A stretch of DNA of 55,727 bases from Streptomyces mexicanus (GTDB lineage: Bacteria > Actinomycetota > Actinomycetes > Streptomycetales > Streptomycetaceae). Numbering within the stretch: position 1 is the stretch's first letter; every line of letters starts with the position of its first letter. The position numbers and the translations under genes are program-made. Location of the stretch: assembly GCF_902506575.1 (NCBI RefSeq), contig NZ_LR732544.1:6676849-6732575 (forward strand). Direction: 5' to 3'. Below are positions 30,672 to 39,746 of the stretch, piece by piece. The notes beneath the pieces were generated by a model that had not been told where the DNA came from, made no database searches, and was given only the letters and a program-made list of their open reading frames with translations.

Positions 30672-32939
30672 TCAGGTCGTGCGCGCGGTGCCCGTGCCCT
30701 TCTCCGCGTCCAGGGCGTACACGCAGCGGTCCTTGCTGCAGGCGTACACCACCCCGTCGCGGACCACCGGGGAGCCGGTGATCTCGCCGCCGGTGGCGAG
30801 CTTCCAGCGCAGGCGGCCGTCGTCCGCCTTCAGCGTGTAGAGCAGGTGGTCGGTGGAGCCGAAGTGGATGCGGCCCTCGGCGACCGCCGGGGAGCCGACG
30901 ACCTCGCCGCCCGCCTGGAAGCGCCACTTGGGGGTGCCGGTGACCGCGTCCAGGGTGTAGAGGCCGTTGCCGCTGCCGACGTGCACGTGGCCGGCCGCCA
31001 CCAGCACCGGCTCGACGGCGGAGCGGGCCTCGGTGGCGATGCGCCAGCGATCGCGGCCGTCGGCGGCGTCCAGGGCGTAGACCGTGCCGAGGTAGTCGGC
31101 CAGGTAGATCCCGCCGCCCGTGACGGCGGGGCCGGGGGCGAAGGCGGGCGGGGGGGGGGAGACCCCGGGGGCCCCCAAGTGCCAGCGGGCGTGCCCGGCG
31201 GCCACGCCCCCGGCGGGGGCGCGGGGGCCCGCGGCGGCGGCGACGCCGCCCGCGGGGGCCGGGGGGGCCCGGGCGGGCCACCCCCCGCCGGAGGCCGCGG
31301 CCCCGCGCGGGGGAGGGCCGCCGGTGCCCCAGGCACGCTGGGCGGGGGTGGCGGAGTCCACACCGAGCAGGGCGCCGGTGGCGGTGTTGGCGATGCGGTA
31401 GGAGCCGTCACCGTTGGCCGTGAAGGTCCACGACTGCAGGGCGGAGCCGGTCGGGTGGGCCAGGGACGTGGTGGCGGTGCCGCCGCGCACCTGGGCCAGG
31501 ACTCGGCCGTGGTCGCCGCTGATCCGGTAGGCCCGGCCGGAGGTGACGGGTGCGGCCGGGGCGGGGGAGTCGATGGTGACGTTCACGTACTCGCCGGAGG
31601 AACCGCCGGAGCAGCCGAAGGAGCAGTAGGAGCGGAACGACCTGCCGACGATGCCCGACGCCGTCTTGTTCACCGGGTCGAGGAACCAGCGGTACCAGGA
31701 GGCGTTGGTGTGGGCGCCCGTGTCACCGAGCAGCCGCCACTTCTGCGTGGCGAGGTCGTCGGTGGCGTAGAACTGCTGCGGTGCGTCCCCGCTCTGGTCC
31801 ACCGCCTGCGGCTCGCCGATGTACAGCCCCAGGTGCGCGTCATAGGTGATGTCCATGACGAACAGGGGCGAGGTCGGGGGTGTCTTCCCGGCCGCCACCT
31901 GCTCGCTCACCGTGCCGGGGTTGTTCGGGTCGTACTCCTGCTCGGGCGGGGTGTACCCGGTGGGGTGCGTGGCGTCGACCGGCACCAGGTTGCTCTCCTG
32001 CCCGCCCACGCCGGGCTGCGACCAGGCGCCGTCGTACCACTTCCGCCAGGAGCCGGGCGCCATCTTCGCGGCGATCGGGGCGCGGGCCACGTGTGCGTGG
32101 AAGGCCTTCCAGCCGCCGCCCTTCTCCACGATCCGCGAGCCGTAGTAGACGTAGAAGTAGCCGGATGCGGTGTCGACGAACAGGCGCGGGTCGCCGTCGC
32201 CGTAGTGGTACGTGCGCTGCGGGAACGCCGCGGTGTCCCCACGGGTGGTGCTGTACGGCGAGGTGATGACGTGGTCCTTGATGGTCCAGGTGTGCCCCTG
32301 GTCCGTCGAGACGGCGTAGTCGATCGCGTCGTAGTGCAGGCCGTCACCGAAGGGCTGCGGGGTGAACTCGTTGTGCACCAGGCCGTACCAGTCGCCGGTG
32401 TCCGGGTCCACCCATACTCCGACCAGGTCGCAGTAGTTGCGCTGGGCGTAGCCCGACCCGGTGGGCGCGTAGGTGGCGCTGAGGCCGGTGGGGCTGTTGT
32501 TGCAGCGCCAGGTGGTGTCGTCGTTGCGGTCGCGGGAGTCGGCCGGGTTCACCGCGCCGCTCAGACCCGCGTCGCGGGTGGCGGAGTCGAAGTCCGGGCC
32601 GGTGAAGAACGTCCACCGGCGGCTGTCCTGGGCGCCGTAGAGGGCGTGGGCCTGCTGGAAGTGGAAGGTGCCGTCCTTGTCGAAGTAGGGGGCGGCCGGG
32701 GTGTCGTCGGGGTGCGTCCAGGAACCCTTGCCGCCGACGGTCACCGTGTAGGCCGAGCCTGCCGCGCCGGCCGTGCTGCCCGCGCCTGCCACACCTGCCG
32801 TGCCGACCGCCGCAGCGGCGGGGCCGGTGAGCGCCCCGCCGCCGGCCAGGGCCAGAGCGGCCGCGACGAGCGCCCCGGCCAGTTTCCGCCGGCTCCTGCG
32901 GTTCGTCCGGTCTCTGTGGTTCTGCCGAGAAGTTGACAC
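30672..32939 (-). CDS. Chimeric frame: secreted RICIN-type protein (N) joined to an AfsK-like PQQ propeller fragment (C)
   Basis: 755 codons from GTG 32939 (AAGGAG eight bases upstream). Residues 1-50 are a signal peptide (KLAGALVAAALALAGGGALT). Then comes a sialidase-like five-bladed-propeller catalytic region (for example DPRLFVDTASGYFYVYYGSR) and the start of a ricin-type lectin repeat (SGRAYRISGDHGRVLAQVRG), suggesting a secreted glycan-active protein. From about residue 535 the sequence becomes Pro/Ala/Gly noise. After that, ILADYLGTVYALDAADG-like blades (GGIYLADYLGTVYALDAADG, LYTLDAVTGTPKWRFQAGG, VYACSKDRCVYALDAEKG) form PQQ repeats as at the C-terminus of AfsK, which maps beside afsS in S. 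coelicolor. The kinase domain is absent. I interpret this as two broken genes joined at 31130-31335, not as a natural fusion. Confidence 0.7.
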   Translation of the reverse strand: MSTSRQNHRDRTNRRSRRKLAGALVAAALALAGGGALTGPAAAAVGTAGVAGAGSTAGAAGSAYTVTVGGKGSWTHPDDTPAAPYFDKDGTFHFQQAHALYGAQDSRRWTFFTGPDFDSATRDAGLSGAVNPADSRDRNDDTTWRCNNSPTGLSATYAPTGSGYAQRNYCDLVGVWVDPDTGDWYGLVHNEFTPQPFGDGLHYDAIDYAVSTDQGHTWTIKDHVITSPYSTTRGDTAAFPQRTYHYGDGDPRLFVDTASGYFYVYYGSRIVEKGGGWKAFHAHVARAPIAAKMAPGSWRKWYDGAWSQPGVGGQESNLVPVDATHPTGYTPPEQEYDPNNPGTVSEQVAAGKTPPTSPLFVMDITYDAHLGLYIGEPQAVDQSGDAPQQFYATDDLATQKWRLLGDTGAHTNASWYRWFLDPVNKTASGIVGRSFRSYCSFGCSGGSSGEYVNVTIDSPAPAAPVTSGRAYRISGDHGRVLAQVRGGTATTSLAHPTGSALQSWTFTANGDGSYRIANTATGALLGVDSATPAQRAWGTGGPPPRGAAASGGGWPARAPPAPAGGVAAAAGPRAPAGGVAAGHARWHLGAPGVSPPPPAFAPGPAVTGGGIYLADYLGTVYALDAADGRDRWRIATEARSAVEPVLVAAGHVHVGSGNGLYTLDAVTGTPKWRFQAGGEVVGSPAVAEGRIHFGSTDHLLYTLKADDGRLRWKLATGGEITGSPVVRDGVVYACSKDRCVYALDAEKGTGTARTT
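31130..31335. other. G/C-saturated junction sequence, probable misassembly or breakpoint
   Basis: About 200 bases with almost no A or T, including a run of ten G at 31150-31159 and long blocks of C and G. The translated frame loses all protein character here, while ordinary coding sequence stands on both sides. It lies exactly between the unrelated RICIN-protein and AfsK-like segments. The composition resembles the corrupted copy at the window's right end. Confidence 0.7.
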
Positions 32940-33024
32940 ACGTGCTCCTTGCTCGGGATGGACGGGGGCCGGCCCCGGGCCGGCCGGCGCGACCCGCGCG
33001 CCGGGCCCCGCCCGGGGTGGTGCG

Positions 33025-34866
33025 TCAGTCGAACGTCTCGACGTACTCCTCGGGCGGTCCGAGCCGCGGCCGGTCGCACAGGGCGAGGCGGTCGCCGAAC
33101 CGTTCGAGCTCCAGGACGGTGAGCGTGTTCTCACCGCCGCGCAGCAGGGGAGCGGGCAGGTACAGCGTGGTCTGCGGTCCGATCTCCCAATACCGGCCCA
33201 GCAGCGTGTCGTTGACCCAGACGAAGCCCTTGCCGAACCCGGGCAGGGCGAGGAAGGTGTCGGCCGGCTCGTCCACCGTCAGCCGGGCGGTGGCGAAGCC
33301 CGCCCGGCTGTCGCCGGGCGCCGCCGATACGGCCCGCGCGAGGTGTCGCGGCCCCCACTCGTCCAGCGGCGGCCGGTACATGGTCCAGTGGGGCCCCAGC
33401 CGGCGCTCCGCGCGCACCCCGCCGAGGATGCCCTTGCCCTGCCCGAGCAGCGGGCCGTAGTTGATCCGGCCCTGGTTCTCCACCAGCAGCTCCAGCCGGA
33501 CGCGCGCTCCCCGGCCCGGCACGGTGAACGAGGCGGTCTCGCGGTCCAGTACGGCGACGGGAGCGCCGTCGACGAACACCTGGGCGCGGTCGTGCAGTTG
33601 GGTGACGGTCAGCTCCTGGCGGCCCGGCGGCAGGAGCGGCTCGGCGGCGTACAGCACCAGCCCGCGGGCCAGGCCCAGTTCCTCGAAGCTCAGCGGCAGG
33701 GGCGCCCGGACCGGCTGCGCCGCCGCGCGCAGCGCGGGCAACAGCGCGGCGTTGCGGGTCACCTCCAGCGTGCGGGGTGCCAGCAGCGGGGGATCGGCCG
33801 GTGGCGCGGGGATCTCGGTCCCCGGACCCCGGTAGGCGGCCAGTTTCTCCCGCAGGGCGTGGAACTTCGGGGTGAGCGCGCCGTGTTCGGCGATCGGCGC
33901 GTCGGAGTCGTAGCTGGTGACGGTCGGCCGCAGTGCCTCGCCGTCGTGGTTGGCACCGGCCCACAGGCCGAAGTTGGTGCCGCCGTGCGCCATGTACAGG
34001 TTCACCGAACCGCCCGCGTCGAGGATCTCGCCCACGGTCTCGGCCGCACCCGCGGCGGAGCGGACGTGGTGCTTCTCGCCCCAGTGGTCGAACCAGCCGT
34101 TCCAGAACTCCGCGCAGAAGAACGGTTCGCCGGGGCGGCGGGAGCGCAGGAGCGCCGCCGCGTCGGCCGGGCGGGAGCCGAGCGTGGCCGCCGCGAGGTG
34201 CCCGGGCACCGTGCCGCCGTCCTGCATGAGCGGCGTCGGCCCGTCGGCCGTGTACAGCAGCTCGGTGATCCCCCGCTCGACCAGGGCGTCGCGCACCCGG
34301 CGGACGTAGGCGTGGTCGTCGCCGTGACTGCCGTACTCGTTCTCGATCTGCACGGCCACCACCGGCCCGCCCCGGCCGGCCTGCAGGGCGGCGATACGCG
34401 GGATCAGCTCGTCGAACCAGCGCCCGACCGCCTGAAGGAAGGGGCCGTGGCACGTGCGCAGGCGCATGCCGGGGATGCCGGTCAGCCAGGCGGGCAGCCC
34501 GCCGTTGTCCCACTCGGCGCAGATGTACGGTCCCGGGCGCACGACGAGGTCCAGGCCCTGCTCCTGGACGAGCCGGGCGAAGCGGGCCAGGTCGCGCCAC
34601 CCGTCGAAGCGGACCTCGCCGGGCACGCGCTCGTGGAAGTTCCACGGCACGTAGGTGTCCACGGTGTTCAGGCCGAGCGCCGCCAGCCGCCGCAGCCGGT
34701 CGGCCCACTGGTCCGGGTGGACCCGGAAGTAGTGCAGCGAACCGGCCAGCACGCGGTGCGGCCGTCCGGCGCGCAGGAACACGCCGTCGGAGAAGGTCAG
34801 CAGGGGGCGCGCCGTACGGGGACCGGCGATGTGATCGATGCCGTCCCGTCGGTGGACCTGGCGCAC
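33025..34866 (-). CDS. Glycoside hydrolase family 35 beta-galactosidase
   Basis: 613 residues. The GH35 TIM barrel starts at about residue 25 (GSLHYFRVHPDQWADRLRRL) with TYVPWNFHE and RPGPYICAEWDNGGLPAWL. The acid/base is Glu177 in QIENEYGSHG and the nucleophile is Glu253 in CAEFWNGWFDHWG. Two beta-sandwich domains follow, ending in the family's GFGKGFVWVNDTLLGRYWEI segment. No signal peptide is seen, so the enzyme is probably intracellular and acts on imported galacto-oligosaccharides. Start GTG 34866 has AGGAG five bases upstream. It is divergent from a LacI regulator, and an imperfect palindrome at 34919-34935 lies just upstream, suggesting local control. Confidence 0.95.
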   Translation of the reverse strand: MRQVHRRDGIDHIAGPRTARPLLTFSDGVFLRAGRPHRVLAGSLHYFRVHPDQWADRLRRLAALGLNTVDTYVPWNFHERVPGEVRFDGWRDLARFARLVQEQGLDLVVRPGPYICAEWDNGGLPAWLTGIPGMRLRTCHGPFLQAVGRWFDELIPRIAALQAGRGGPVVAVQIENEYGSHGDDHAYVRRVRDALVERGITELLYTADGPTPLMQDGGTVPGHLAAATLGSRPADAAALLRSRRPGEPFFCAEFWNGWFDHWGEKHHVRSAAGAAETVGEILDAGGSVNLYMAHGGTNFGLWAGANHDGEALRPTVTSYDSDAPIAEHGALTPKFHALREKLAAYRGPGTEIPAPPADPPLLAPRTLEVTRNAALLPALRAAAQPVRAPLPLSFEELGLARGLVLYAAEPLLPPGRQELTVTQLHDRAQVFVDGAPVAVLDRETASFTVPGRGARVRLELLVENQGRINYGPLLGQGKGILGGVRAERRLGPHWTMYRPPLDEWGPRHLARAVSAAPGDSRAGFATARLTVDEPADTFLALPGFGKGFVWVNDTLLGRYWEIGPQTTLYLPAPLLRGGENTLTVLELERFGDRLALCDRPRLGPPEEYVETFD

Positions 34867-34918
34867 GGCTTCTCCTGGATGCTGGGAGCGGATCGCCGGC
34901 CGCCACTATGGCAGAGAA

Positions 34919-34935
34919 TGTTATCGATGCCAACA
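34919..34935. promoter_or_regulatory. Candidate LacI-type operator between GH35 and LacI genes
   Basis: TGTTATCGATGCCAACA has TGTT/AACA ends and a central CG, the usual LacI/PurR-family layout. It lies 53 bp upstream of the GH35 start in the divergent region. It is imperfect in the right half, so this is a weak call. Confidence 0.4.
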
Positions 34936-35164
34936 GGTCGCGTCCGAGGGGTGCGCGGTGGGGCGCGACGCCTGCAGAGGGACTGCTGACGGACTGGTGA
35001 CGGCCTGCAAACGGCCTGCGCAGGGGGTGCGCGCGTCCTGCGGACCAGCCGGTCGGCAGCGTCCGGGAGGCGGCGGGAGAAGCGGCGGCGCGGCGCCTGC
35101 CGGGGCAGCGAGGCACCGTCTTTGTGGGCGATACCATCGACTCCCGCCAGTGAGGAAGGACCCC

Positions 35165-36214
35165 ATGACGCAGCACAAGGGTGGCGGCGGGCGGCCGCCG
35201 GCGATGGCCGACGTGGCCCGCCTCGCCGGGGTGTCGGCGCAGACCGTGTCCCGGGCGCTGTCCGGGCATCCCAACGTCCAGGACAGGACGCGGGCCAAGG
35301 TCCTGGCGGCGGTCGAACAGCTCGGCTACCGCCGCAACAACGCCGCCCGCATGCTGTCCTCGGGACGCAGCCGGACCATCGGCGTGGTGAGTCTGCAGAC
35401 CACCTCCTACTCGCGGGCCGCCGTCTCCTTCGGCATCGAGCACGCGGCCCGGGCCGCCGGGTACATGGTCAGCACGGCCACCACCGCCTCGCTGGACACC
35501 GCCGCCCTCGAGGCCGCCCTGTCCCGGCTCGCCGACCAGGGCGTCGAGGGCGTCATCCTGTCGGTGCCGCTGATCCACACCAGCCCGCGGATCGAACAGC
35601 TCACCCGGGCCGTGCCCACCATCACCATCGACGGCTCCCGCACCGACGCCACCGAGGTGGTGGCCGTGGACCAGGCGCTGGGCGCCCGGCTGGCCACCCG
35701 CCACCTGCTGGACCTCGGCCACGACACCGTCTGGCACGTCGCGGGCCCCGAGGAGTGGCTGGAGGCGGCGGCCCGGCGCGACGGCTGGCGCGCGACCCTC
35801 GAGGAGGCCGGCCGGACCGCGCCGCCGCCCCTGGAGGGCGACTGGTCGCCGGCCTCCGGCTACCGCAACGGGCTGATCCTGGCCCGCATCCCGGAGGTCA
35901 CGGCGGTGTTCGTGGCCAGTGACGAGATGGCGTTCGGCGTGATCAGAGGGCTGCACGAGATGGGCCGGCGGGTCCCGCGGGACATCTCCGTCGTCGGCGT
36001 CGACGACATCGAGCTGGCGGCGTACTGCACTCCGCCGCTGACCACGGTCGCCCAGCCGTTCGGCCGCATGGGTGCGCTCGCGGTGGCCCATCTGCTGCGG
36101 CACATCGCCGACCCCGGCGCGCTGTCGGAACCGGAGTCGGTCGAGCCGCGGCTCGTCGTCCGGGCCAGCACGGCCGCGGCCGGCGGCCCGGCCCCACGGC
36201 ACGGGAAGCCGTAG
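35165..36214 (+). CDS. LacI-family transcriptional regulator
   Basis: 349 residues. The LacI helix-turn-helix is PAMADVARLAGVSAQTVSRALSG, then the hinge VLAAVEQLGYRRNNAARMLSS. The periplasmic-binding-protein-like sensor domain is complete (TIGVVSLQTT at the start, VFVASDEMAFGVIRGLHEMG and VVGVDDIELAAYCTPPLTTV near the end). The ATG at 35165 is preceded by GAGGAAGGA. It presumably senses a sugar liberated by the neighbouring enzymes and represses GH35, GH31 or the pectate lyase gene. Inferred operators lie at 34919 and 41038, which are different sequences, so at most one is likely its own site. The gene is complete and ordinary in length. Confidence 0.93.
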   Translation: MTQHKGGGGRPPAMADVARLAGVSAQTVSRALSGHPNVQDRTRAKVLAAVEQLGYRRNNAARMLSSGRSRTIGVVSLQTTSYSRAAVSFGIEHAARAAGYMVSTATTASLDTAALEAALSRLADQGVEGVILSVPLIHTSPRIEQLTRAVPTITIDGSRTDATEVVAVDQALGARLATRHLLDLGHDTVWHVAGPEEWLEAAARRDGWRATLEEAGRTAPPPLEGDWSPASGYRNGLILARIPEVTAVFVASDEMAFGVIRGLHEMGRRVPRDISVVGVDDIELAAYCTPPLTTVAQPFGRMGALAVAHLLRHIADPGALSEPESVEPRLVVRASTAAAGGPAPRHGKP

Positions 36215-36348
36215 GGCGGGCCACCGGCACGGGACGCCCCGCAGGGCCGGGCCACCGGCGCGGTCGCGCACCGGGCGCGCCCGCCGGCCGGGCGCAGGGG
36301 AACGCGGTGCCCCCCGGTCGGGCGGGAGGCGAACCGCGCGTCCGCCGG

Positions 36349-39300
36349 TCAGGCGCAGTGGAACGTCGCGTCCGCCCAGTCGCCGTGGTCCCCGGACTTC
36401 GTGCCGTCGGTGTCGGTGACCACCAGATGCACGTGCCGCGCGCCGGCCAGCGGCACGTCCACCGGGACGGGGTCGGACCTGCCGCTGACGGTGGGCGAGG
36501 ACCACACCGTCCTGCCGTCGGCGACGACCGAGAACGACACGCCGCCGTAGCCGTTGATCTCGTCGTCGATGCCGACCGTGGCGGTGAGCGCGGAGCACTG
36601 CCCGCCGAGCCAGAACTCGATGTCGGAGTCGGCGTGCGCGCCGATGCCCTTGGCGTAGGTGGTGCCGTTCAGGGTCAGGGTGTGGCCGTCGCCGGCGGCG
36701 GACTCGCCGTTGCTGCGGTCGCGTTCGGCCGGTCCGTAGCCGTTGGTGGCGTTCAGCCAGGGCAGGTCACTGGCGTGGACGTCGCCCTTGGGCGGGGCCG
36801 GCATGGTGCGCAGGGCCGCTCGTTCGGCGGTGACGCGGTCCTCACCGGCCGCGCGGTAGCGGGCGGTCGCGGTGAGCACCGTCTCGCCCGCCGCGGTGCC
36901 GGCCGGCGCGGTCACGGTGAACTCGGCCCGCGCCGTGCGCCCGGGCTCCACGCGGCCGAGGGGCCGCGCCGGGGAGACGGTCCAGCCGTCGGGGGCGGAC
37001 AGCGACAGCTCGGTGGCGTCGGCGCCCGTCCGGCCGGCGGTGAAGCCCACCGTGACCTTCCCGGACATCCCGGCGCCGGTCTCCTCGGGCGGCGTGAGCG
37101 ACACCGTGCCGCTCGCCCCGACGGCCTTGCCGCCCGCCGCGCTCGCCCCGTCCAGATCCAGCCGGAGCGCCCGGTCGGTGCTCAGCGAGCGGGTCTTGAC
37201 CTGGACGACTCCGCCGCGGTCGGAGGCGTCGTACCACCAGCCCTGCCCCGCCGCGTCGAAGGCGGCCTTCGAGGTGAGCCGGGGCAGCGTCCGGCCGTCC
37301 AGGCGCACCTGGCCCGGCGCGGAACCGGTGTGCACGGTGAACCGGTAGGGCCGGCTCGTCTGCTTGCCCGCGTAGTCACCGACGGCGGCGCCCACCGCGA
37401 TCCGCACCGCTCCCGCGCCGCGCTCCGGGGCGCTCACCGTCACCCGCTGCTCGGCGTACTTGCCGTCCCGGTGCTGCCGGGTCACGCCGTCGTCCTCGTA
37501 CAGGGTGAAGGAGGTACGGCCCTGCGGGTAGACGTCCCAGGCCAGCGGGGAGTCGGGCGTGCGGTCCCGGTAGGACCTGATGCCGGGCCACATCGGGATC
37601 GACGCGCCCGCCTTGACGAACAGCGGCAAGGTGTCCAGCGGCGCCCGGTAGCCGTCGACGGTGGCCGGCCCGTGATAGGTCCGCCCGGACCAGTAGTCGA
37701 TCCAGTCGCCCTTGGGCAGGTAGATGCCGTCGCGCACGGTGGTGTCCGTGTAGACGGGCGCCACCAGGAAGTCCTCGCCGGTCAGGAACTCGTACTTGGC
37801 GGCGTCGCTCGCCGCCTCGGCGTCGTCGGGGTACTCCAGCGCCAGCGGCCGCACGGGCCCGACACCGGTGCGGTGCGCCTCGGCCGCGTACGTGTACATG
37901 TACGGCAGCAGGGATTCCTTCAGCTTCAGGTACGTGCGGTTGATGCCGGTGTAGGGCTCACCGTACTGGTACGGCTGCTTGTCCTGGGCGGCCCAGCCGT
38001 CCATCGTCATCACGGCCGGCAGGAACGCCTTCCACTGCAGGTCGCGGGTGTAGGTCTTGGCGCTGCCGCCGAAGATGCCGTCCACGTCACCGGTCGTGTA
38101 GGCCAGGCCCGACATGGTGGCACCGGCGTACGTCGGTATCTGCCAGCGGATGTAGTCCCAGCCGCCGGACTGGTCGCCGCTCCACTGCACGCCGCAGCGC
38201 TGCGCGCCGGACCAGCTCTCCGGCGCCCAGGTGAAGCCGCGCGCGTCGCTGTTGTCCTCGATGCCCCGGTACGCCGCCTTGCAGCCGTCCAGGGCGAACT
38301 TGTAGCCGTCGCCCACCCAGGCCACGTCCAGCTTCGCCACCCGCTGGCCCGCCTTGACCTGGTCGGCCAGCTTGTCCAGGCCGTCCTCGGTCCACAGGCC
38401 CATCTGCATCTTGCGGTCGCCGAGGCCCTTGGCGGTCTCGGCGAGGTTCTCGTAGCCGCAGCCGTAGCCGTCGTTGACGAGCATCCAGCCCAGCGGCATG
38501 TCGTTCTCGACGTAGTCGTCGGCGATCTTCAGGGCGTCCAGGGTGTGCCGTTCGCCGCGGTTGGCGTTGTGCAGGTAGCAGTCGGAGTCGCCGATCTCCA
38601 GGCCGTAGACCGGCGGCAGCATGGGGCGGCCGGTGAGCTCGGTGTACCGGCCGATGACGTCCTTGGCGGAGTTCCCGGCGAAGTAGTAGGCGTCGAACCG
38701 CCTCTCCTGCTCGGTGGTGGTGACCGGGTCGGTGAAGGCGTAGGTGCCGGGCGCGTAGGTGTTGCGGTAGACGCCGTAGCCGGCCGACGACAGGTAGAAC
38801 GGCACCGAGTTGGGGTGGCCGCCCTCGTTCCAGTCGTAGTCGACGCCGACCTTCAGGGTCCGGCCGCGCTGCGAGGTGTTGCCGCTGCCGTTCTGCTCGC
38901 CGGTGCCGTAGAACTGCTCGTCGGCGCCGCGCGCCAGGGTCTGGGTGGTGGAGGTGGCGTCCCAGCTGAGGCCGCGGCTCTCCTCCCACAGCCGGGTGCC
39001 GTCGGCGCGGTACAGGGCGAACCGGAGCGGCGACCTGTACACCCGCAGCGTCACCTGGTCCGTGGACAGCTCGTAGCGGTCGCCGCGGTCGGCCCAGCGG
39101 GTGGCAGGCGGCGCGCCCTGCGGCAGCACGATGTCGGTGCCGACGGGGTCGGTGAACGTGCCGTCGGGCGCCGCCTCGATGCGGAAGGTGTCCGCCGAGA
39201 CGAAGCTGACCCGGGCCTTCGCCGTGCCCGCCGTGAAGGTGTAGACGGCGCCGGAGCGGGCGAAGCCGGTGACCGCGCCGATCACGGTCGGACTGCCGGC

Positions 39301-39432
39301 GGTGGCGGCCGGCGCGGCCGCGGCCGGCAGCGCCGGTCCGACCTGCCCGGCCAGCGCCGCGCACAGGGCCGCCGCGGCCAGCACCGGCCCTCGGCGACGG
39401 TGGGCCTTGCGTCTGCGGGGTGGAGCGGTCAT
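36349..39432 (-). CDS. Secreted glycoside hydrolase family 31 enzyme with NEW3 and NPCBM domains
   Basis: 1,027 residues. The ATG at 39432 follows GAAGGGA and begins a signal peptide (RRRGPVLAAAALCAALAGQV) cut near AAAA. The GH31 N-terminal beta-sandwich has DEQFYGTGEQNGSG. In the catalytic barrel, GWMLVNDGYGCGYENL precedes KLDVAWVGDGYKF with probable nucleophile Asp369. After the proximal and distal sheets comes an NEW3-type alpha-galactosidase-associated domain (about 800-890). The C-terminal NPCBM carbohydrate-binding module is YAKGIGAHADSDIEFWLGG. GH31 covers alpha-glucosidases, alpha-xylosidases and alpha-galactosidases; NEW3 plus NPCBM and the neighbours favour an alpha-galactosidase or a similar plant-glycan activity. 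A 13-bp-arm inverted repeat at 39571-39606 marks its promoter. Confidence 0.93.
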   Translation of the reverse strand: MTAPPRRRKAHRRRGPVLAAAALCAALAGQVGPALPAAAAPAATAGSPTVIGAVTGFARSGAVYTFTAGTAKARVSFVSADTFRIEAAPDGTFTDPVGTDIVLPQGAPPATRWADRGDRYELSTDQVTLRVYRSPLRFALYRADGTRLWEESRGLSWDATSTTQTLARGADEQFYGTGEQNGSGNTSQRGRTLKVGVDYDWNEGGHPNSVPFYLSSAGYGVYRNTYAPGTYAFTDPVTTTEQERRFDAYYFAGNSAKDVIGRYTELTGRPMLPPVYGLEIGDSDCYLHNANRGERHTLDALKIADDYVENDMPLGWMLVNDGYGCGYENLAETAKGLGDRKMQMGLWTEDGLDKLADQVKAGQRVAKLDVAWVGDGYKFALDGCKAAYRGIEDNSDARGFTWAPESWSGAQRCGVQWSGDQSGGWDYIRWQIPTYAGATMSGLAYTTGDVDGIFGGSAKTYTRDLQWKAFLPAVMTMDGWAAQDKQPYQYGEPYTGINRTYLKLKESLLPYMYTYAAEAHRTGVGPVRPLALEYPDDAEAASDAAKYEFLTGEDFLVAPVYTDTTVRDGIYLPKGDWIDYWSGRTYHGPATVDGYRAPLDTLPLFVKAGASIPMWPGIRSYRDRTPDSPLAWDVYPQGRTSFTLYEDDGVTRQHRDGKYAEQRVTVSAPERGAGAVRIAVGAAVGDYAGKQTSRPYRFTVHTGSAPGQVRLDGRTLPRLTSKAAFDAAGQGWWYDASDRGGVVQVKTRSLSTDRALRLDLDGASAAGGKAVGASGTVSLTPPEETGAGMSGKVTVGFTAGRTGADATELSLSAPDGWTVSPARPLGRVEPGRTARAEFTVTAPAGTAAGETVLTATARYRAAGEDRVTAERAALRTMPAPPKGDVHASDLPWLNATNGYGPAERDRSNGESAAGDGHTLTLNGTTYAKGIGAHADSDIEFWLGGQCSALTATVGIDDEINGYGGVSFSVVADGRTVWSSPTVSGRSDPVPVDVPLAGARHVHLVVTDTDGTKSGDHGDWADATFHCA

Positions 39433-39570
39433 GTCGATCCCTTCGCACACGTCGATCGGCGTGGGGCGGGCACTGCCCCGGACCCGGGCCGGGCTCGGTC
39501 ACAGCGCGGGCGGACGGCACGGCCCGCTGGTGCGTGCACGCGCCCGCCGGTGCGTGTCGGGCTCGTGCGT

Positions 39571-39606
39571 GAACGTGCTTGATACGCCGCTGAATCAAGC
39601 ACGTTC
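39571..39606. promoter_or_regulatory. Long perfect inverted repeat upstream of the GH31 gene, probable operator
   Basis: GAACGTGCTTGAT (39571-39583) and ATCAAGCACGTTC (39594-39606) are exact inverse complements with a 10-bp spacer. On the minus strand it follows TATACC, a plausible -10, within about 15 bp, so a bound regulator would block the GH31 promoter. The pectate lyase terminator is a separate stem, so this repeat is unlikely to be that terminator. Confidence 0.6.
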
Positions 39607-39689
39607 GATCACGCGCAGCAGGTATAGCGCACCGCCGCCGCCGTGACCAGAGTGCGTGCGGAGCGAAGGCGCGCCCGGCGGGACGCACA

Positions 39690-39729
39690 AGGCCGGCCCC
39701 CACCGGACGGTGACGGTGGGGGCCGGCCT
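39690..39729 (-). terminator. Pectate lyase terminator
   Basis: Arms 39690-39705 and 39714-39729 form a perfect 16-bp stem with an 8-base loop, 17 bases past the pectate lyase stop codon on the minus strand. Confidence 0.85.
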
Positions 39730-39746
39730 GCGGGAGCGGTGGAGAC

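Noticed and set aside
30672..32939. Natural fusion of a ricin-type hydrolase with a PQQ propeller
   Set aside because: Both domains are cut within repeats and the linking 200 bases are almost pure G/C; afsK is expected exactly here.
39571..39606. Terminator of the pectate lyase gene
   Set aside because: A better 16-bp stem lies at 39690-39729 directly after that gene, and no T-rich tail follows this repeat.
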